The position numbers and the translations under genes were made by a program. From positions 44,117 to 108,116 of the forward strand of contig NZ_AKJD01000246.1 in the NCBI RefSeq assembly GCF_000282515.1: DNA of 64,000 nucleotides, read 5' to 3'. Source of the DNA: Pseudomonas sp. GM80. GTDB taxonomy: Bacteria; Pseudomonadota; Gammaproteobacteria; Pseudomonadales; Pseudomonadaceae. Under the pieces are notes generated by a model, which was not told the DNA's origin, did not search any database, and worked only from the letters and a program-made list of their open reading frames with translations. This document shows, piece after piece, positions 24,986 through 33,561 of the stretch; the first letter of the stretch is position 1, and every line of letters starts with the position of its first letter.

Positions 24986-26380
24986 ATGGAACTTTCTCTT
25001 AGTATCAATCGAAGCACGGGCCTCAAGGGACTGACCTTTTGGGGCCAATGGGCGCTGGCACAGGGCTTTGTTGTAACGCTGCTGTTCATCCTCGCGGAAC
25101 AGCACACCGGGACCGTCGCGTTCTACTACCGTATGTGCGCAACACTGGCAGTATTGGCCTCGGTGCCGGCTTATACGTTTAGCGGTGTTTATCGCAAACG
25201 CGATAACTATCTGACCGGTCTCGGTCGACTGTTCATGGGTTGGTCGATGACCATGGCGGCGCTGGCGTGTATTGCGTTTGTCTGCCAGGCCGATGAGCTG
25301 TTTTCGCGGCAGGTGATTCTCAGTTGGGCGGTGTACGGCTTCCTCGGTCAGGCGCTGCTGTATGCGCCGCTGCATGCGTTTTCGAAGTTCTATCAGCGTT
25401 CGCGTAAAAGTGAGCACAAGACCCTGATTGTGGGGACAGGCGAGCTGGCGCTGGGCTTGGCGAAGAAGCTCAGTCAACTGGAGAATCTGCCACTGGTCGG
25501 TTTGGTCAGCAATGGCGATGTGTCTTCGCTGGACGCCGATGCACCGCGTGTTATTGGTGCTCAGGAACAGTTGCTGGAACTGATCGAGGCCCATGATATC
25601 CGCCGCTTGTACATCACCCTGCCGCTGTGCGAAGCAGCGAAGATCGAAGCGATGTACGTCGATTTGCTGGGTGCCAACGTCGATGTGGTCTGGGTGCCTG
25701 ACCTGAACAGTTTGACGCTGCTCAATCACTCGGTGAAAGTCGTGGACGGCCTGCCGGCGATCTACTTGAACGAGAGCCCGCTGACCAGTCGCCCGACGGC
25801 GGCTTTGAGCAAAAGCCTGGTGGAGAAAACCGTGGCCTTGCTGGCGATCATCGCGTTGAGCCCGATCCTGTTGATCATCGCTCTGGCGGTGAAGCTCAAC
25901 TCGCCGGGTCCGGTGCTGTTCAAGCAGGATCGCCATGGCTGGAACGGCAAGGTGATCAAGGTCTGGAAATTCCGCTCGATGAGCATGCACGACGACCGCG
26001 ATGTGAAGCAGGCGAGCCGCAACGACTCGCGCATTACTGCCGTTGGACGCTTCATTCGCCGCACATCGCTGGACGAATTGCCGCAACTGTTCAACGTGCT
26101 GCAAGGGCATATGGCCCTCGTGGGACCGCGTCCGCACGCGGTCGCGCACAACCATTTCTACTCGGGAAAAATCCTTGCCTACATGGCGCGTCACCGGATT
26201 AAACCGGGGATCACCGGGCTGGCGCAGATCAGCGGTTGCCGCGGTGAAACCGACACAATCGACAAGATGCAAAAGCGTGTGGAGATTGACCTGCAGTACA
26301 TCAACAGCTGGTCGTTGTGGCTGGATCTGAAGATCCTAGTGAAGACGCCGTTTACGTTGTTGTCGAAGGACATTTACTGA
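24986..26380 (+). CDS. Undecaprenyl-phosphate glucose phosphotransferase (polysaccharide priming)
   Basis: 464 residues from the ATG at 24986 (GGGGA ribosome site); an ATG 24 bases upstream lacks one. Four N-terminal membrane segments (about 20-130), a soluble CoA-binding-like domain (KTLIVGTGELALGLAKKL), a fifth membrane segment, and a C-terminal bacterial sugar transferase domain with RHGWNGKVIKVWKFRSM, RRTSLDELPQLFNVL and VGPRPH. WcaJ/PssY-type enzymes move sugar-1-phosphate to the lipid carrier at the inner membrane. It starts assembly of the repeat unit for the downstream cluster. Followed by an intrinsic terminator. Confidence 0.93.
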   Translation: MELSLSINRSTGLKGLTFWGQWALAQGFVVTLLFILAEQHTGTVAFYYRMCATLAVLASVPAYTFSGVYRKRDNYLTGLGRLFMGWSMTMAALACIAFVCQADELFSRQVILSWAVYGFLGQALLYAPLHAFSKFYQRSRKSEHKTLIVGTGELALGLAKKLSQLENLPLVGLVSNGDVSSLDADAPRVIGAQEQLLELIEAHDIRRLYITLPLCEAAKIEAMYVDLLGANVDVVWVPDLNSLTLLNHSVKVVDGLPAIYLNESPLTSRPTAALSKSLVEKTVALLAIIALSPILLIIALAVKLNSPGPVLFKQDRHGWNGKVIKVWKFRSMSMHDDRDVKQASRNDSRITAVGRFIRRTSLDELPQLFNVLQGHMALVGPRPHAVAHNHFYSGKILAYMARHRIKPGITGLAQISGCRGETDTIDKMQKRVEIDLQYINSWSLWLDLKILVKTPFTLLSKDIY

Positions 26381-26402
26381 GGCTCAACACTGCACACCGC
26401 AT

Positions 26403-26424
26403 GGGGACGAAAGTCCCCTTTTTT
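26403..26424 (+). terminator. Intrinsic terminator after the priming transferase
   Basis: Six-bp stem GGGGAC (26403-26408) / GTCCCC (26413-26418), GAAA tetraloop, six Ts. Separates the priming gene from the leftward yjb operon. Confidence 0.85.
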
Positions 26425-26457
26425 GTGCCTGGGATTTGGGCTCGACGCACAAACCGG

Positions 26458-26951
26458 TGGGAGCTGGCTTGCCAGCGATGGCGGTGGGTCAGGCGACATT
26501 GATGCTGGATGCGCCGGCCTCATCGCTGGCAAGCCAGCTCCCACAGGGATTTGGGCGTGGTGTTGATTCTGGCTTCACCGCATAACCACTGTAGGAGTGA
26601 GCCTGCTCGCGATGGCGGTGGGTCAGGCAACAGGGATGTCGACTGCTCGGACGCTATCGCGAGCAGGCTCACTCCTACAAGGGATTTGGGGTGGGTTCGG
26701 GATTTGTGGTGTGACAAATAGCCAATGTGGGATTGAGCCTGCTCGCGATGGCAGTGGGTCAGGCAAAAGGGATGTCGACTGCTCGGACGCTATCGCGAGC
26801 AGGCTCACTCCTACAGGGGGTTTGGGGTGGGTTCGGGATTTGTGGTGTGACAAATAACCAATGTGGGAGCTGGCTTGCCAGCGATGGCGGTGGGTCAGGC
26901 GACATTGATGTTGGATGTGCCGGTGCCTTCGCGAGCAAGCTTTGCTCCTGC
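26458..26951. repeat. Tandem array of four REPINs
   Basis: Four inverted-repeat units at 26458-26543, 26591-26678, 26728-26815 and 26864-26951, each made of two REP arms around a GCGGTGGGTCAGGC-like centre, repeating every 133-137 bases. Units 1 and 4 have GGGAGCTGGCTTGCCAGCG arms, units 2 and 3 GAGCCTGCTCGCGATGG arms. The linkers after units 2 and 3 share a direct repeat (GGTGGGTTCGGGATTTGTGG). Fills the space between convergent genes; open frames here are by-products of the repeats. Confidence 0.9.
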
Positions 26952-26969
26952 AGGTTTGGGTGATGGTGG

Positions 26970-29048
26970 TTACTCGGTGATCTTGTCGAAATTACGGTAG
27001 AACATGTCCCCTTCCCGGCTGTCGGTCATCGAGTGCAGCTGGAAGCTGCGGCTGAGTCGCGCGCCGCCGTCACGGGTCAGCGGTGCCCAGACCAGGTTGG
27101 CGCGGCGCATGGTCGACATGCTCATCATTTCGTCGAACGGAATCGACAGGTAGAGACCCTTGTCGAAACTACCCTCGCCATACTCGGCGCTGCTCGCCGT
27201 AGTGATCGTTGCCCACGCGCCAAAGCGCACACCGTTGAAAAACTCTCGCGAGATATCCAGCGTGCCGCCCCAATCCCCAGCCAGATACCGGCCCACGCTG
27301 ACAGCCGCCAATGTGTCGAACGGCAGGTCCGTATACCCGGTGATATGCCCGGTCACCACCGAGTAATCGCGCAGCGCAAACCCTTGATCGAAATCACGCT
27401 GACGCACCCAGTTGATGTCCGCGCCCACCGACCAGCGTTCACCGGTCGGACGGAACAACACCTCCCCGCCCACACCGGCAAACATCGATTCCAGATACCC
27501 GCCATACACCATGCCATACAAGTCTTTATCCAACTGCTCGGCGTGGCTCACCTGAAACAACGGCATGGTCGTATTGGACGTGGTCAGGTACTGACGCAGA
27601 TCCGTGCGCACACGCGGCAAACCGCTCGGCGCGTCGTAGCTGAATTTGTCGAAGTTGTTCACCAGGTTGGCACTGAGCAAACCGTTCCACCAGGTGTTGC
27701 GATTGAAACGGTACTCGGCATCGGCATCGGCAGTGAACTGATAGAGCAAACCATCCGGGCCGCCAACGTTCTGCTTGAAGCCCAGCCCCACGCCATAACT
27801 GAAATGCTGCGGCGCTTCGGTGTAGAGGGTTTTCTCGTTGTGCGGCATCGCCGGGTTGATCTCGGTGGTGCGGTGCAGCGACTGCAACGGCTCCTCGTTA
27901 TTGATCACTTCACGGAAGGTCTGACGCGGCACGCTGGTTTCTTCCAGAGGCAAGTCGTAGCGCTTATTGACCACGGTGAACCAGTCGATGTCATCGCTGA
28001 CACTGTTGTCGAGAATTCGGCTCGCGCGGCCGACCGCCTTGGGCGAATGGAAGTAACGCTGCTGTTCGCCATAGACGATCAGTTCGGAATCACGCTGAGT
28101 AATGCGCTCGACTTTGTAGCCGGCATTCTGCTGCAAGCGCTGCGACACGTTGGCCCAATCGACCTGCGCCATCGAGGTGGTCGGCATCTTCGCCGGCAGC
28201 GGTTCGGGTGTCGGGTCGTAGGTCTTGGCCGGGGCCTTGCGGGTGGCGAAATTGGTGTGGAAGGTAATGCCGAACATCGCCGTATTTCCACGCTCCCACG
28301 CAGCGCTGACGTCGACCGAATCCGCCACTTTGAACACCGCACCGAGGTTGATCGGCGAGTCCTGTTTGATGATGTTGTCCTTCGGCTCGTGCTTGTAATC
28401 GTTGCCTTCGTATTCGAGTTTCAGGCTGAGACGATCCCAAGGCGTCTGGTAACTCACGCCGCCGAAGAACGAAGGCCGGCCACGAAAGTACGAACCCGAG
28501 TTGACGTCACCGGTGCCTTCGAGCGCGGGCCGGGTATCGAAGCGATCACTGACATAGCCCAACGGGTTGTCGATGTCGCCGCGATTACCCAGATAACCCC
28601 AGGCGATCCCGGCACTGAAGTCGAGATTGTCGTAGCGCTTGTTGGCGACGAAAAACTCACTGGAGAACAAACCGGTACCACCGATATCTCGGAAGCCCAG
28701 CGCCACGTCGGGCAGCCAGTGGCTTTCCTGCCACAGCCGGACTTTGACGTCGACCGCCTTATCCTTATAGCTTTGACTACCGCTCAGGGCCTCCGAGCCG
28801 TAAGGCCGGTTGGTGATCGCGGTGTAGCGAAACGAGCCTTCGAGCCAGTCCAGCGGCTGCAACGACACGCTGTAGCGACTGTACGGTTCGGTGCGGTTGG
28901 CATTGACACTCAACTCGCCGGCCGGGGCCATGCGCGCCGTTGGCGTCTGCAACAGCCCGGTGCCACCGAAGTCATTCTGGGTAATGCGCGGTTCGGCGTG
29001 AACCAGTCCACAAGGCAATAACAACACAGCTGCAAAACGTAACTTCAA
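26970..29048 (-). CDS. yjbH: YjbH-type outer-membrane exopolysaccharide protein
   Basis: 692 residues with a signal peptide (1-18, cleaved after VHA). Two large beta-rich domains: N-terminal half beginning ITQNDFGGTGLLQTPTARMA, C-terminal half from about 400, both with alternating aromatic strands ending in aromatic residues, as expected for beta-barrels of the YjbH/GfcD family. Its start overlaps the yjbG stop by 4 bases. In E. coli yjbEFGH directs an exopolysaccharide of unknown structure; the protein probably acts in export or modification at the outer membrane. Confidence 0.9.
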   Translation of the reverse strand: MKLRFAAVLLLPCGLVHAEPRITQNDFGGTGLLQTPTARMAPAGELSVNANRTEPYSRYSVSLQPLDWLEGSFRYTAITNRPYGSEALSGSQSYKDKAVDVKVRLWQESHWLPDVALGFRDIGGTGLFSSEFFVANKRYDNLDFSAGIAWGYLGNRGDIDNPLGYVSDRFDTRPALEGTGDVNSGSYFRGRPSFFGGVSYQTPWDRLSLKLEYEGNDYKHEPKDNIIKQDSPINLGAVFKVADSVDVSAAWERGNTAMFGITFHTNFATRKAPAKTYDPTPEPLPAKMPTTSMAQVDWANVSQRLQQNAGYKVERITQRDSELIVYGEQQRYFHSPKAVGRASRILDNSVSDDIDWFTVVNKRYDLPLEETSVPRQTFREVINNEEPLQSLHRTTEINPAMPHNEKTLYTEAPQHFSYGVGLGFKQNVGGPDGLLYQFTADADAEYRFNRNTWWNGLLSANLVNNFDKFSYDAPSGLPRVRTDLRQYLTTSNTTMPLFQVSHAEQLDKDLYGMVYGGYLESMFAGVGGEVLFRPTGERWSVGADINWVRQRDFDQGFALRDYSVVTGHITGYTDLPFDTLAAVSVGRYLAGDWGGTLDISREFFNGVRFGAWATITTASSAEYGEGSFDKGLYLSIPFDEMMSMSTMRRANLVWAPLTRDGGARLSRSFQLHSMTDSREGDMFYRNFDKITE

Positions 29049-29806
29049 CGAACCACCTCGGCCAGCTGCGTGGCAATAAATTCGGCCAACTGCTGATTCA
29101 GTTCAGGTAGAGGCGGATCAAGATCATCATTTTTCACCGGCACCAGAATCTTGCTGCCGGCCACGGGAAAGTGCCCGCTCTCGCGATTCCAGTGGGCAAT
29201 GCCGACACGCTGCGAGGCGCCGTTGGGCTGGATCAGCCACAGGTAATCGGCCTCGGCATCGCTCAGGATCGAACAGCCTTGCAGGTAGTCGCGGGCCTCT
29301 TGTAACGGCTGATACGGCAAGTGGCACGGCTCGGCGACGGCACCGAGAACTTGCACCTCATCAACCCGCGTCGGGTAGATCAGACGATCGCCATCGTCGA
29401 GACGAATGTTGCGCGCGAAACCCACTTCCAGCGCCACCGGATCAAGGTCGGCAACCTGCCGTCCGGTGACCGGCATCTGCCGCACTTCTGCGGCAAGACG
29501 CTGCGCCAACGCCGCACGACTCGGCCGGTCGAACAGCATCGCCATGCGCTGCAACACGTCGAGATCAAACAGCACGCCGACCTTGAGTCGCGTCTGCTCC
29601 TCGATCAGCGACTGGCGCAACAGAGCGCCCGCCAGCCAGTAACCTTCGGCATTCGGTACTGCTTCGCTGATCACATCGAGCAAGCGCCCGCCGGGTGGCA
29701 AGGTGACCGGCCCGGGATTGGCGACATCGCCCGACACGGTGACGGCCGCCTGGCTGACACTCGCGACCAGCATCAGGCCCGCCGATAACATTTTCAGGCG
29801 CATCAC
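29045..29806 (-). CDS. yjbG: YjbG/GfcC-type capsule biosynthesis protein
   Basis: 253 residues, signal peptide 1-20 (SVSQA). Contains a SLBB-like N-terminal part (VTVSGDVANPGPVTLPPGGR), a helical middle and a C-terminal domain with VQVLGAVAEPCHLPY and SKILVPV. Matches the GfcC family, periplasmic proteins that work with the Wza exporter. Overlaps yjbF and yjbH by 4 bases each, so the three are translationally coupled. Confidence 0.88.
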   Translation of the reverse strand: MMRLKMLSAGLMLVASVSQAAVTVSGDVANPGPVTLPPGGRLLDVISEAVPNAEGYWLAGALLRQSLIEEQTRLKVGVLFDLDVLQRMAMLFDRPSRAALAQRLAAEVRQMPVTGRQVADLDPVALEVGFARNIRLDDGDRLIYPTRVDEVQVLGAVAEPCHLPYQPLQEARDYLQGCSILSDAEADYLWLIQPNGASQRVGIAHWNRESGHFPVAGSKILVPVKNDDLDPPLPELNQQLAEFIATQLAEVVR

Positions 29807-30468
29807 GGCAGGTGCCTGCGATCTGGGGTCAGTTGCACAACCTTGACGCGCAACTGCGAGGTCAGCTGCTGCTCGCTCTGCAAAATGAAACCGTCACGCG
29901 GGTCGACCCAGTAACGATTGGTCGCGCTCAGGCCAATGGCCGGGGCGTCAATCTGCTCATCGACACGCAGCACGGTGTATTCCTTGTCGAGAATCTGCAG
30001 GGTCTGTTCCGAGCGGCGAGAGAAGCGGCTGTTGACGATCACCCCGACTTCCTGGCCCTTGTAGAGGTCGATCCAGCGTCGCGTGGTGAAGCCGTCCGCG
30101 ACGTGCTGCAGACCCTGTTTGAACGGCGAGTCATCGGCCAGGCGCGTGCCGTCGAGATCGCCCTCCAGGCCCAGGCCGATACTGCGTACAGCCAGACCAT
30201 TGCGCAGCAACAGCACTTGTTTGCCGGACGCGACCCAGAACTGCAGGTCTTCGCGCTCACGCACCAGCGCCAGCACCCCGGAGCCGGACGGCGTGGTCAG
30301 TTTCAGTTGCGGGTAATTGACTCCGGCCACTTCGGCTGCACTTACGTCCACTTCATCCGGGCCGACGACTGCGGCCTTGAGGTTGTTCAAGGACGCGCTC
30401 ATCAACGGGTTGCAACCACACAGCAACGAGGCCGCCATCAGGCACAGGCCAACTTTCAGAATGTTCAA
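29803..30468 (-). CDS. yjbF: YjbF/GfcB-type lipoprotein
   Basis: 221 residues with lipobox SLLCGC (Cys19), so exported and lipidated. The mature part is beta-rich (GSGVLALVREREDLQFWVAS ... LNRDGF-like C-terminus), matching the YjbF/GfcB family. Lies 11 bases downstream of wza. Probably anchored in the outer membrane as part of the export machinery; biochemical function unknown. Confidence 0.87.
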   Translation of the reverse strand: MNILKVGLCLMAASLLCGCNPLMSASLNNLKAAVVGPDEVDVSAAEVAGVNYPQLKLTTPSGSGVLALVREREDLQFWVASGKQVLLLRNGLAVRSIGLGLEGDLDGTRLADDSPFKQGLQHVADGFTTRRWIDLYKGQEVGVIVNSRFSRRSEQTLQILDKEYTVLRVDEQIDAPAIGLSATNRYWVDPRDGFILQSEQQLTSQLRVKVVQLTPDRRHLP

Positions 30469-30479
30469 AGTCGGCGACC

Positions 30480-31595
30480 TTATTTGCTGTTGTTACTGTA
30501 TTCGCTCCAGTTCTTCGCAGCGGAAGCACCCGTGCCGACAATCGATGCCGACGGCACCAATTGACTGATCAGGCGGTTCCAGCGAGTCACGTTGGCAGGC
30601 CCGACATACACCACGTCCTGCGGGCGGACTTCAAAGTGCGAGGCCAGCGCCATGGCGGTCGGCGATTCGGCTTCCAGCTGATAAATCTTGGCCGGCTCGA
30701 CATCAAGGTTTTCCACGCCACGAATGACGTACACCGCGTTGCCGTTGGAGGTGGTCTGGCTCAAGCCACCGACCGAACCGAGGACATCGGTGAGGTTCAT
30801 GGTCGCGGTCTTGAAGCTCAGCGCGCGCGGCTGGTTGACCTCGCCCATCACGTAGATGCGCTTGTTGTCGTTGTACGGCAGATAGAGTTGGTCGCCACCC
30901 TTGAGGTAGACGCCCTGCAACTCGGAATCCTGTTGATTGAGCGAATCAAGATTCAGCGGATAAGTGCGCCCGTTGCGCGTCAGCAACAGCCCGGACAAAT
31001 CGGCGTTGTTGGTATCGATACCAGCCGAACCGAGCGCTTCGACCACGCTCAGCGGATTGGTGGAAATCGCTTGCGGGCCGGCCTTGGCCACGGCGCCGGT
31101 GACCACCACTTTCTGGCTGGCGAAACGCAACACGGCGACGTCCACTTGTGGCTCGGCGATGAACGCCGACAGTCGCTGTTCGATGTCCGAACGCAGTTGC
31201 TGGATCGTCCGGCCGGCGGCCTGGACTTCCTTGATGAACGGGTAGTACAGCGTGCCATCGGAACGCACCAGTCGGCCGTTGGCATCGATCTGTTGTTGCG
31301 CGCCCGATGGCGCGGTCAGCTCGGGGTGATCCCACACCGTGATGTACAGGACATCGTTGTTGCCGATGCGGTACTCGGCAGGTGTCACCAACAGCTCCGC
31401 CGGCAACGACTCACGCTTTTGTGTGGCGCGGTTCATGGCGATCAGCTTGGGGGTGATCGGGATCAGTTCGACCCGGCTGCTTTCACTGGCGCCCTGGCGC
31501 GTGATGCTGCCGGTGCTGAGGTATTGACCGGGGGAAAACATGCAACCTTGCAAAGCGAGACTTGCCAACATTAAAAGATAAACACTACGAGTCAT
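30480..31595 (-). CDS. wza: Wza-type polysaccharide export lipoprotein
   Basis: 371 residues with lipobox ALQGC (Cys18). Poly_export domain around YRIGNNDVLYITVWDHPELT (about 75-95), followed by SLBB domains (VVVTGAVAKAGPQAIS; IYVMGEVNQPRALSFK) and a C-terminal segment YVGPANVTRWNRLISQLVPS for the membrane-spanning alpha-barrel. It forms the outer-membrane channel and works with the Wzc homologue at 41892. Fusion of the wza and yjbFGH genes in one operon is a feature of this cluster. Confidence 0.93.
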   Translation of the reverse strand: MTRSVYLLMLASLALQGCMFSPGQYLSTGSITRQGASESSRVELIPITPKLIAMNRATQKRESLPAELLVTPAEYRIGNNDVLYITVWDHPELTAPSGAQQQIDANGRLVRSDGTLYYPFIKEVQAAGRTIQQLRSDIEQRLSAFIAEPQVDVAVLRFASQKVVVTGAVAKAGPQAISTNPLSVVEALGSAGIDTNNADLSGLLLTRNGRTYPLNLDSLNQQDSELQGVYLKGGDQLYLPYNDNKRIYVMGEVNQPRALSFKTATMNLTDVLGSVGGLSQTTSNGNAVYVIRGVENLDVEPAKIYQLEAESPTAMALASHFEVRPQDVVYVGPANVTRWNRLISQLVPSASIVGTGASAAKNWSEYSNNSK

Positions 31596-31634
31596 AATGG
31601 CACTACGCTATTCAAGGGCGAATCCAAAAACAAA

Positions 31635-31658
31635 GTCACCCGACTTGCGTCGGGCGAC
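31635..31658 (-). terminator. Attenuator-like terminator between yjbE and wza
   Basis: Ten-bp stem (31635-31644 with 31649-31658, one wobble pair), TTGC/GCAA loop, followed on the minus strand by TTTGTTTTT (to 31623). It would stop part of the transcripts after yjbE and so make the small protein in excess over Wza-YjbFGH. Confidence 0.75.
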
Positions 31659-31685
31659 CCTGTACTGCACTAACAGAACTTCCTG

Positions 31686-31922
31686 TTAGTTATGCGTGCC
31701 GGTTGTACCGGTGGTACCCGTTGTACCGGTGGTACCGCCGTTGGCACTGCCACCGCTGTTAGACGCCGCGACTGCACTGGCGACCATTGCAGTACTGGCT
31801 GCCGGCGCTTGAGAAGCCGCCACATTGCCACCTACATTGGTCACCGCAGTAAGCGGTGCTTCAGCGGCGGCAGCCCAGTTGCTCAACATCGTCAACAGGG
31901 CAACTGCCATCACTTTTTTCAT
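31686..31922 (-). CDS. yjbE: YjbE-like small secreted protein with Gly-Thr repeats
   Basis: 78 residues: signal peptide (1-20, cleaved around WAAAAEA), an Ala/Ser/Val-rich mature part and a C-terminal GTTGTTGTTGTTGTHN tract. E. coli YjbE, the first gene of the yjbEFGH operon, has the same size and low-complexity Thr/Gly tail. Very good ribosome site (AAAGGAG, 5-base spacing) and a terminator right after the gene suggest high expression. Role unknown; perhaps a secreted matrix component. Confidence 0.72.
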   Translation of the reverse strand: MKKVMAVALLTMLSNWAAAAEAPLTAVTNVGGNVAASQAPAASTAMVASAVAASNSGGSANGGTTGTTGTTGTTGTHN

Positions 31923-32123
31923 AACAACTCCTTTCTAACATTCGATCTGTTAAAAAACCGATCTGTGTTAGCGGTGGTAGCGTTCAAGTCCGCAAAAAGC
32001 GCGAACATGATCCGTTGTTCTTTCACAGTCTTACCCAACTGATAAAAGTCGAACGGCAGGTTTATATCTACGGACTTGCAAAAGGCATTGCCAGTGTAAT
32101 TTCCCGACGTTATCTAACAACCT

Positions 32124-32137
32124 GACTGAAAATAACA
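32124..32137. repeat. GACTGAAAATAACA, copy of the cluster motif
   Basis: Twelve of 14 positions match GACTAAAAATAACT. It lies 202 bp upstream of the yjbE start and just beyond the galE stop. The similarity to the copy at 44790 continues (both followed by ACTAARTG and CCATCA). Confidence 0.55.
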
Positions 32138-32153
32138 TTGGACTAAATGGCCA

Positions 32154-33170
32154 TCATCGCAAGTAACCATTGGGATGGCTGGATTGCCAGCGCCAGGTGT
32201 CGGTGACCATATCCTGCAAACTGCGCGTGGCCTTCCAGCCCAGCTCTTTGGCAGCCTTGGAGGCATCGGCCCAGCTCTCGGCGATATCACCGGAGCGGCG
32301 CGGCATCATGCGATACGGCACCGGTTGGCCACACGCCTGCTCGAAGGCGTGCAGCACTTGCAACACGCTGTAGCCATCGCCGGTGCCGAGGTTCCAGGTG
32401 TGAATGCCGGTGCGTCCGGCGATCGACTGCAAGGCCTTCAAATGGCCGTCCGCCAGATCGACCACGTGGATGTAATCGCGCACACCGGTGCCATCGACCG
32501 TGGGGTAGTCGTTGCCGAAGATCGACAGCTCTTGCAGGCTGCCCACGGCCACCTGGCTGATGTAAGGCACCAGATTGTTGGGGATACCGTTGGGGTCTTC
32601 GCCCATGTGGCCGCTGTCGTGGGCGCCGATCGGGTTGAAATAACGCAACAAGGCGATGCTCCAGCGCGGCTCGGCCTGACTCAGATCGCGCAAGACGTTT
32701 TCTACAATCAGCTTGGACTGGCCGTAAGGGTTGGTCGGCGTACCCGTGGGGAAATCCTCGCGGATCGGCATTTGCTCAGGCTCGCCATAGACGGTGGCCG
32801 ATGAACTGAATACCAGGCGAAACACCCCCGCCGCCGCCATCGCCTGGCACAGCGTGATGCTGCCGCTGACGTTGGTCTCGTAGTACTCAAGCGGCTTGCG
32901 CACGCTTTCGCCCACCGCCTTCAGGCCGGCAAAATGCAGCACCGCCTCGATGCTGTGCTCGCGAAAAATCCGGTCGAGCAGTGCCCGGTCGCAGACATCG
33001 CCGCGGATCATCCAGGCACTCTTGCCGCAGATGGTTTCAACGGCATGCAATGCCGCTTCGCTGCTGTTGCAAAGATTATCCAGTACGACAACTTCATAAC
33101 CTGCTTCAAGCAGTGCAAGTGTGGTGTGCGAGCCGATATAGCCGGCGCCACCCGTTACCAGAATCTTCAT
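32154..33170 (-). CDS. galE: UDP-glucose 4-epimerase
   Basis: 338 residues from the ATG at 33170 (MKILVTGGAGYIGSHTTLAL); a 46-codon frame extension upstream is not coding. Short-chain dehydrogenase fold: NAD-binding GGAGYIGS at 7-14, active-site SSSATVYG and YGQSK (Tyr-x3-Lys), GVRDYIHVVDLADGH near residue 245. Interconverts UDP-Glc and UDP-Gal; here it probably supplies UDP-Gal to the repeat-unit glycosyltransferase. Divergent from galU. Confidence 0.95.
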   Translation of the reverse strand: MKILVTGGAGYIGSHTTLALLEAGYEVVVLDNLCNSSEAALHAVETICGKSAWMIRGDVCDRALLDRIFREHSIEAVLHFAGLKAVGESVRKPLEYYETNVSGSITLCQAMAAAGVFRLVFSSSATVYGEPEQMPIREDFPTGTPTNPYGQSKLIVENVLRDLSQAEPRWSIALLRYFNPIGAHDSGHMGEDPNGIPNNLVPYISQVAVGSLQELSIFGNDYPTVDGTGVRDYIHVVDLADGHLKALQSIAGRTGIHTWNLGTGDGYSVLQVLHAFEQACGQPVPYRMMPRRSGDIAESWADASKAAKELGWKATRSLQDMVTDTWRWQSSHPNGYLR

Positions 33171-33561
33171 GGCGAGGTCCGTCTTTGGATGAGTGACAAA
33201 TAGCGTGTCAAGCCTCAATTGCTGAAGGTGTGTTGCACTCCACACAAACAAGGCGACAACAACAGAAAACAAATTCAGTTCAATGACTGGCGAAAAATAT
33301 TTTTGCAAGTCACACTGTATTCGCCGCTACTTATTAGCACCGCTAGTGCACTCATCACTATCAACAGATACCGACTAAAAATAACTAATAACACACTTGC
33401 CGACATCTCATAACATTGTCAGGTTTAACCACCACTGTTCATTGCCATTAACAACCTGAGTCAGGTATTAAAGCAGTCGTTCAATACCCATTGAAACTTG
33501 CACGCACTTAATGAGTGCGCGCATTCGTTGCCTGTGTTCCATGACTGTCCAGGATACTTTT
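33171..33561. promoter_or_regulatory. Divergent galE/galU promoter region (391 bp)
   Basis: AT-rich, non-coding. Holds the cluster motif GACTAAAAATAACT at 33373-33386, about 190 bp before galU and 200 bp before galE, and a weaker relative at about 33401-33417 (CGACATCTCATAACATTG). Both divergent promoters must lie here; I cannot place -10/-35 boxes confidently. Confidence 0.5.
33373..33386. repeat. GACTAAAAATAACT cluster motif, galE/galU copy
   Basis: Identical 14-mer to that at 44752-44765, with related copies at 32124 and 44790. All lie in intergenic regions of the exopolysaccharide cluster on the same strand. Confidence 0.6.

Noticed and set aside
26597..26963. Open frames in the REPIN array, and a CRISPR-like look of the repeats
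   Set aside because: The frames are translations of the repeated REP arms. The repeats are long inverted units without uniform short spacers, and there are no cas genes.
27033..29021. A 662-codon open frame opposite yjbH
   Set aside because: It mirrors the high-GC third-position pattern of the yjbH strand, has no ribosome site and no recognisable domain; yjbH has a signal peptide and family match.
31973..31983. GGTGGTAGCGT, one base from the ops/JUMPstart core GGCGGTAGCGT
   Set aside because: It is on the plus strand, whereas the yjbE-wza operon runs on the minus strand, so it cannot act as an ops element for it.
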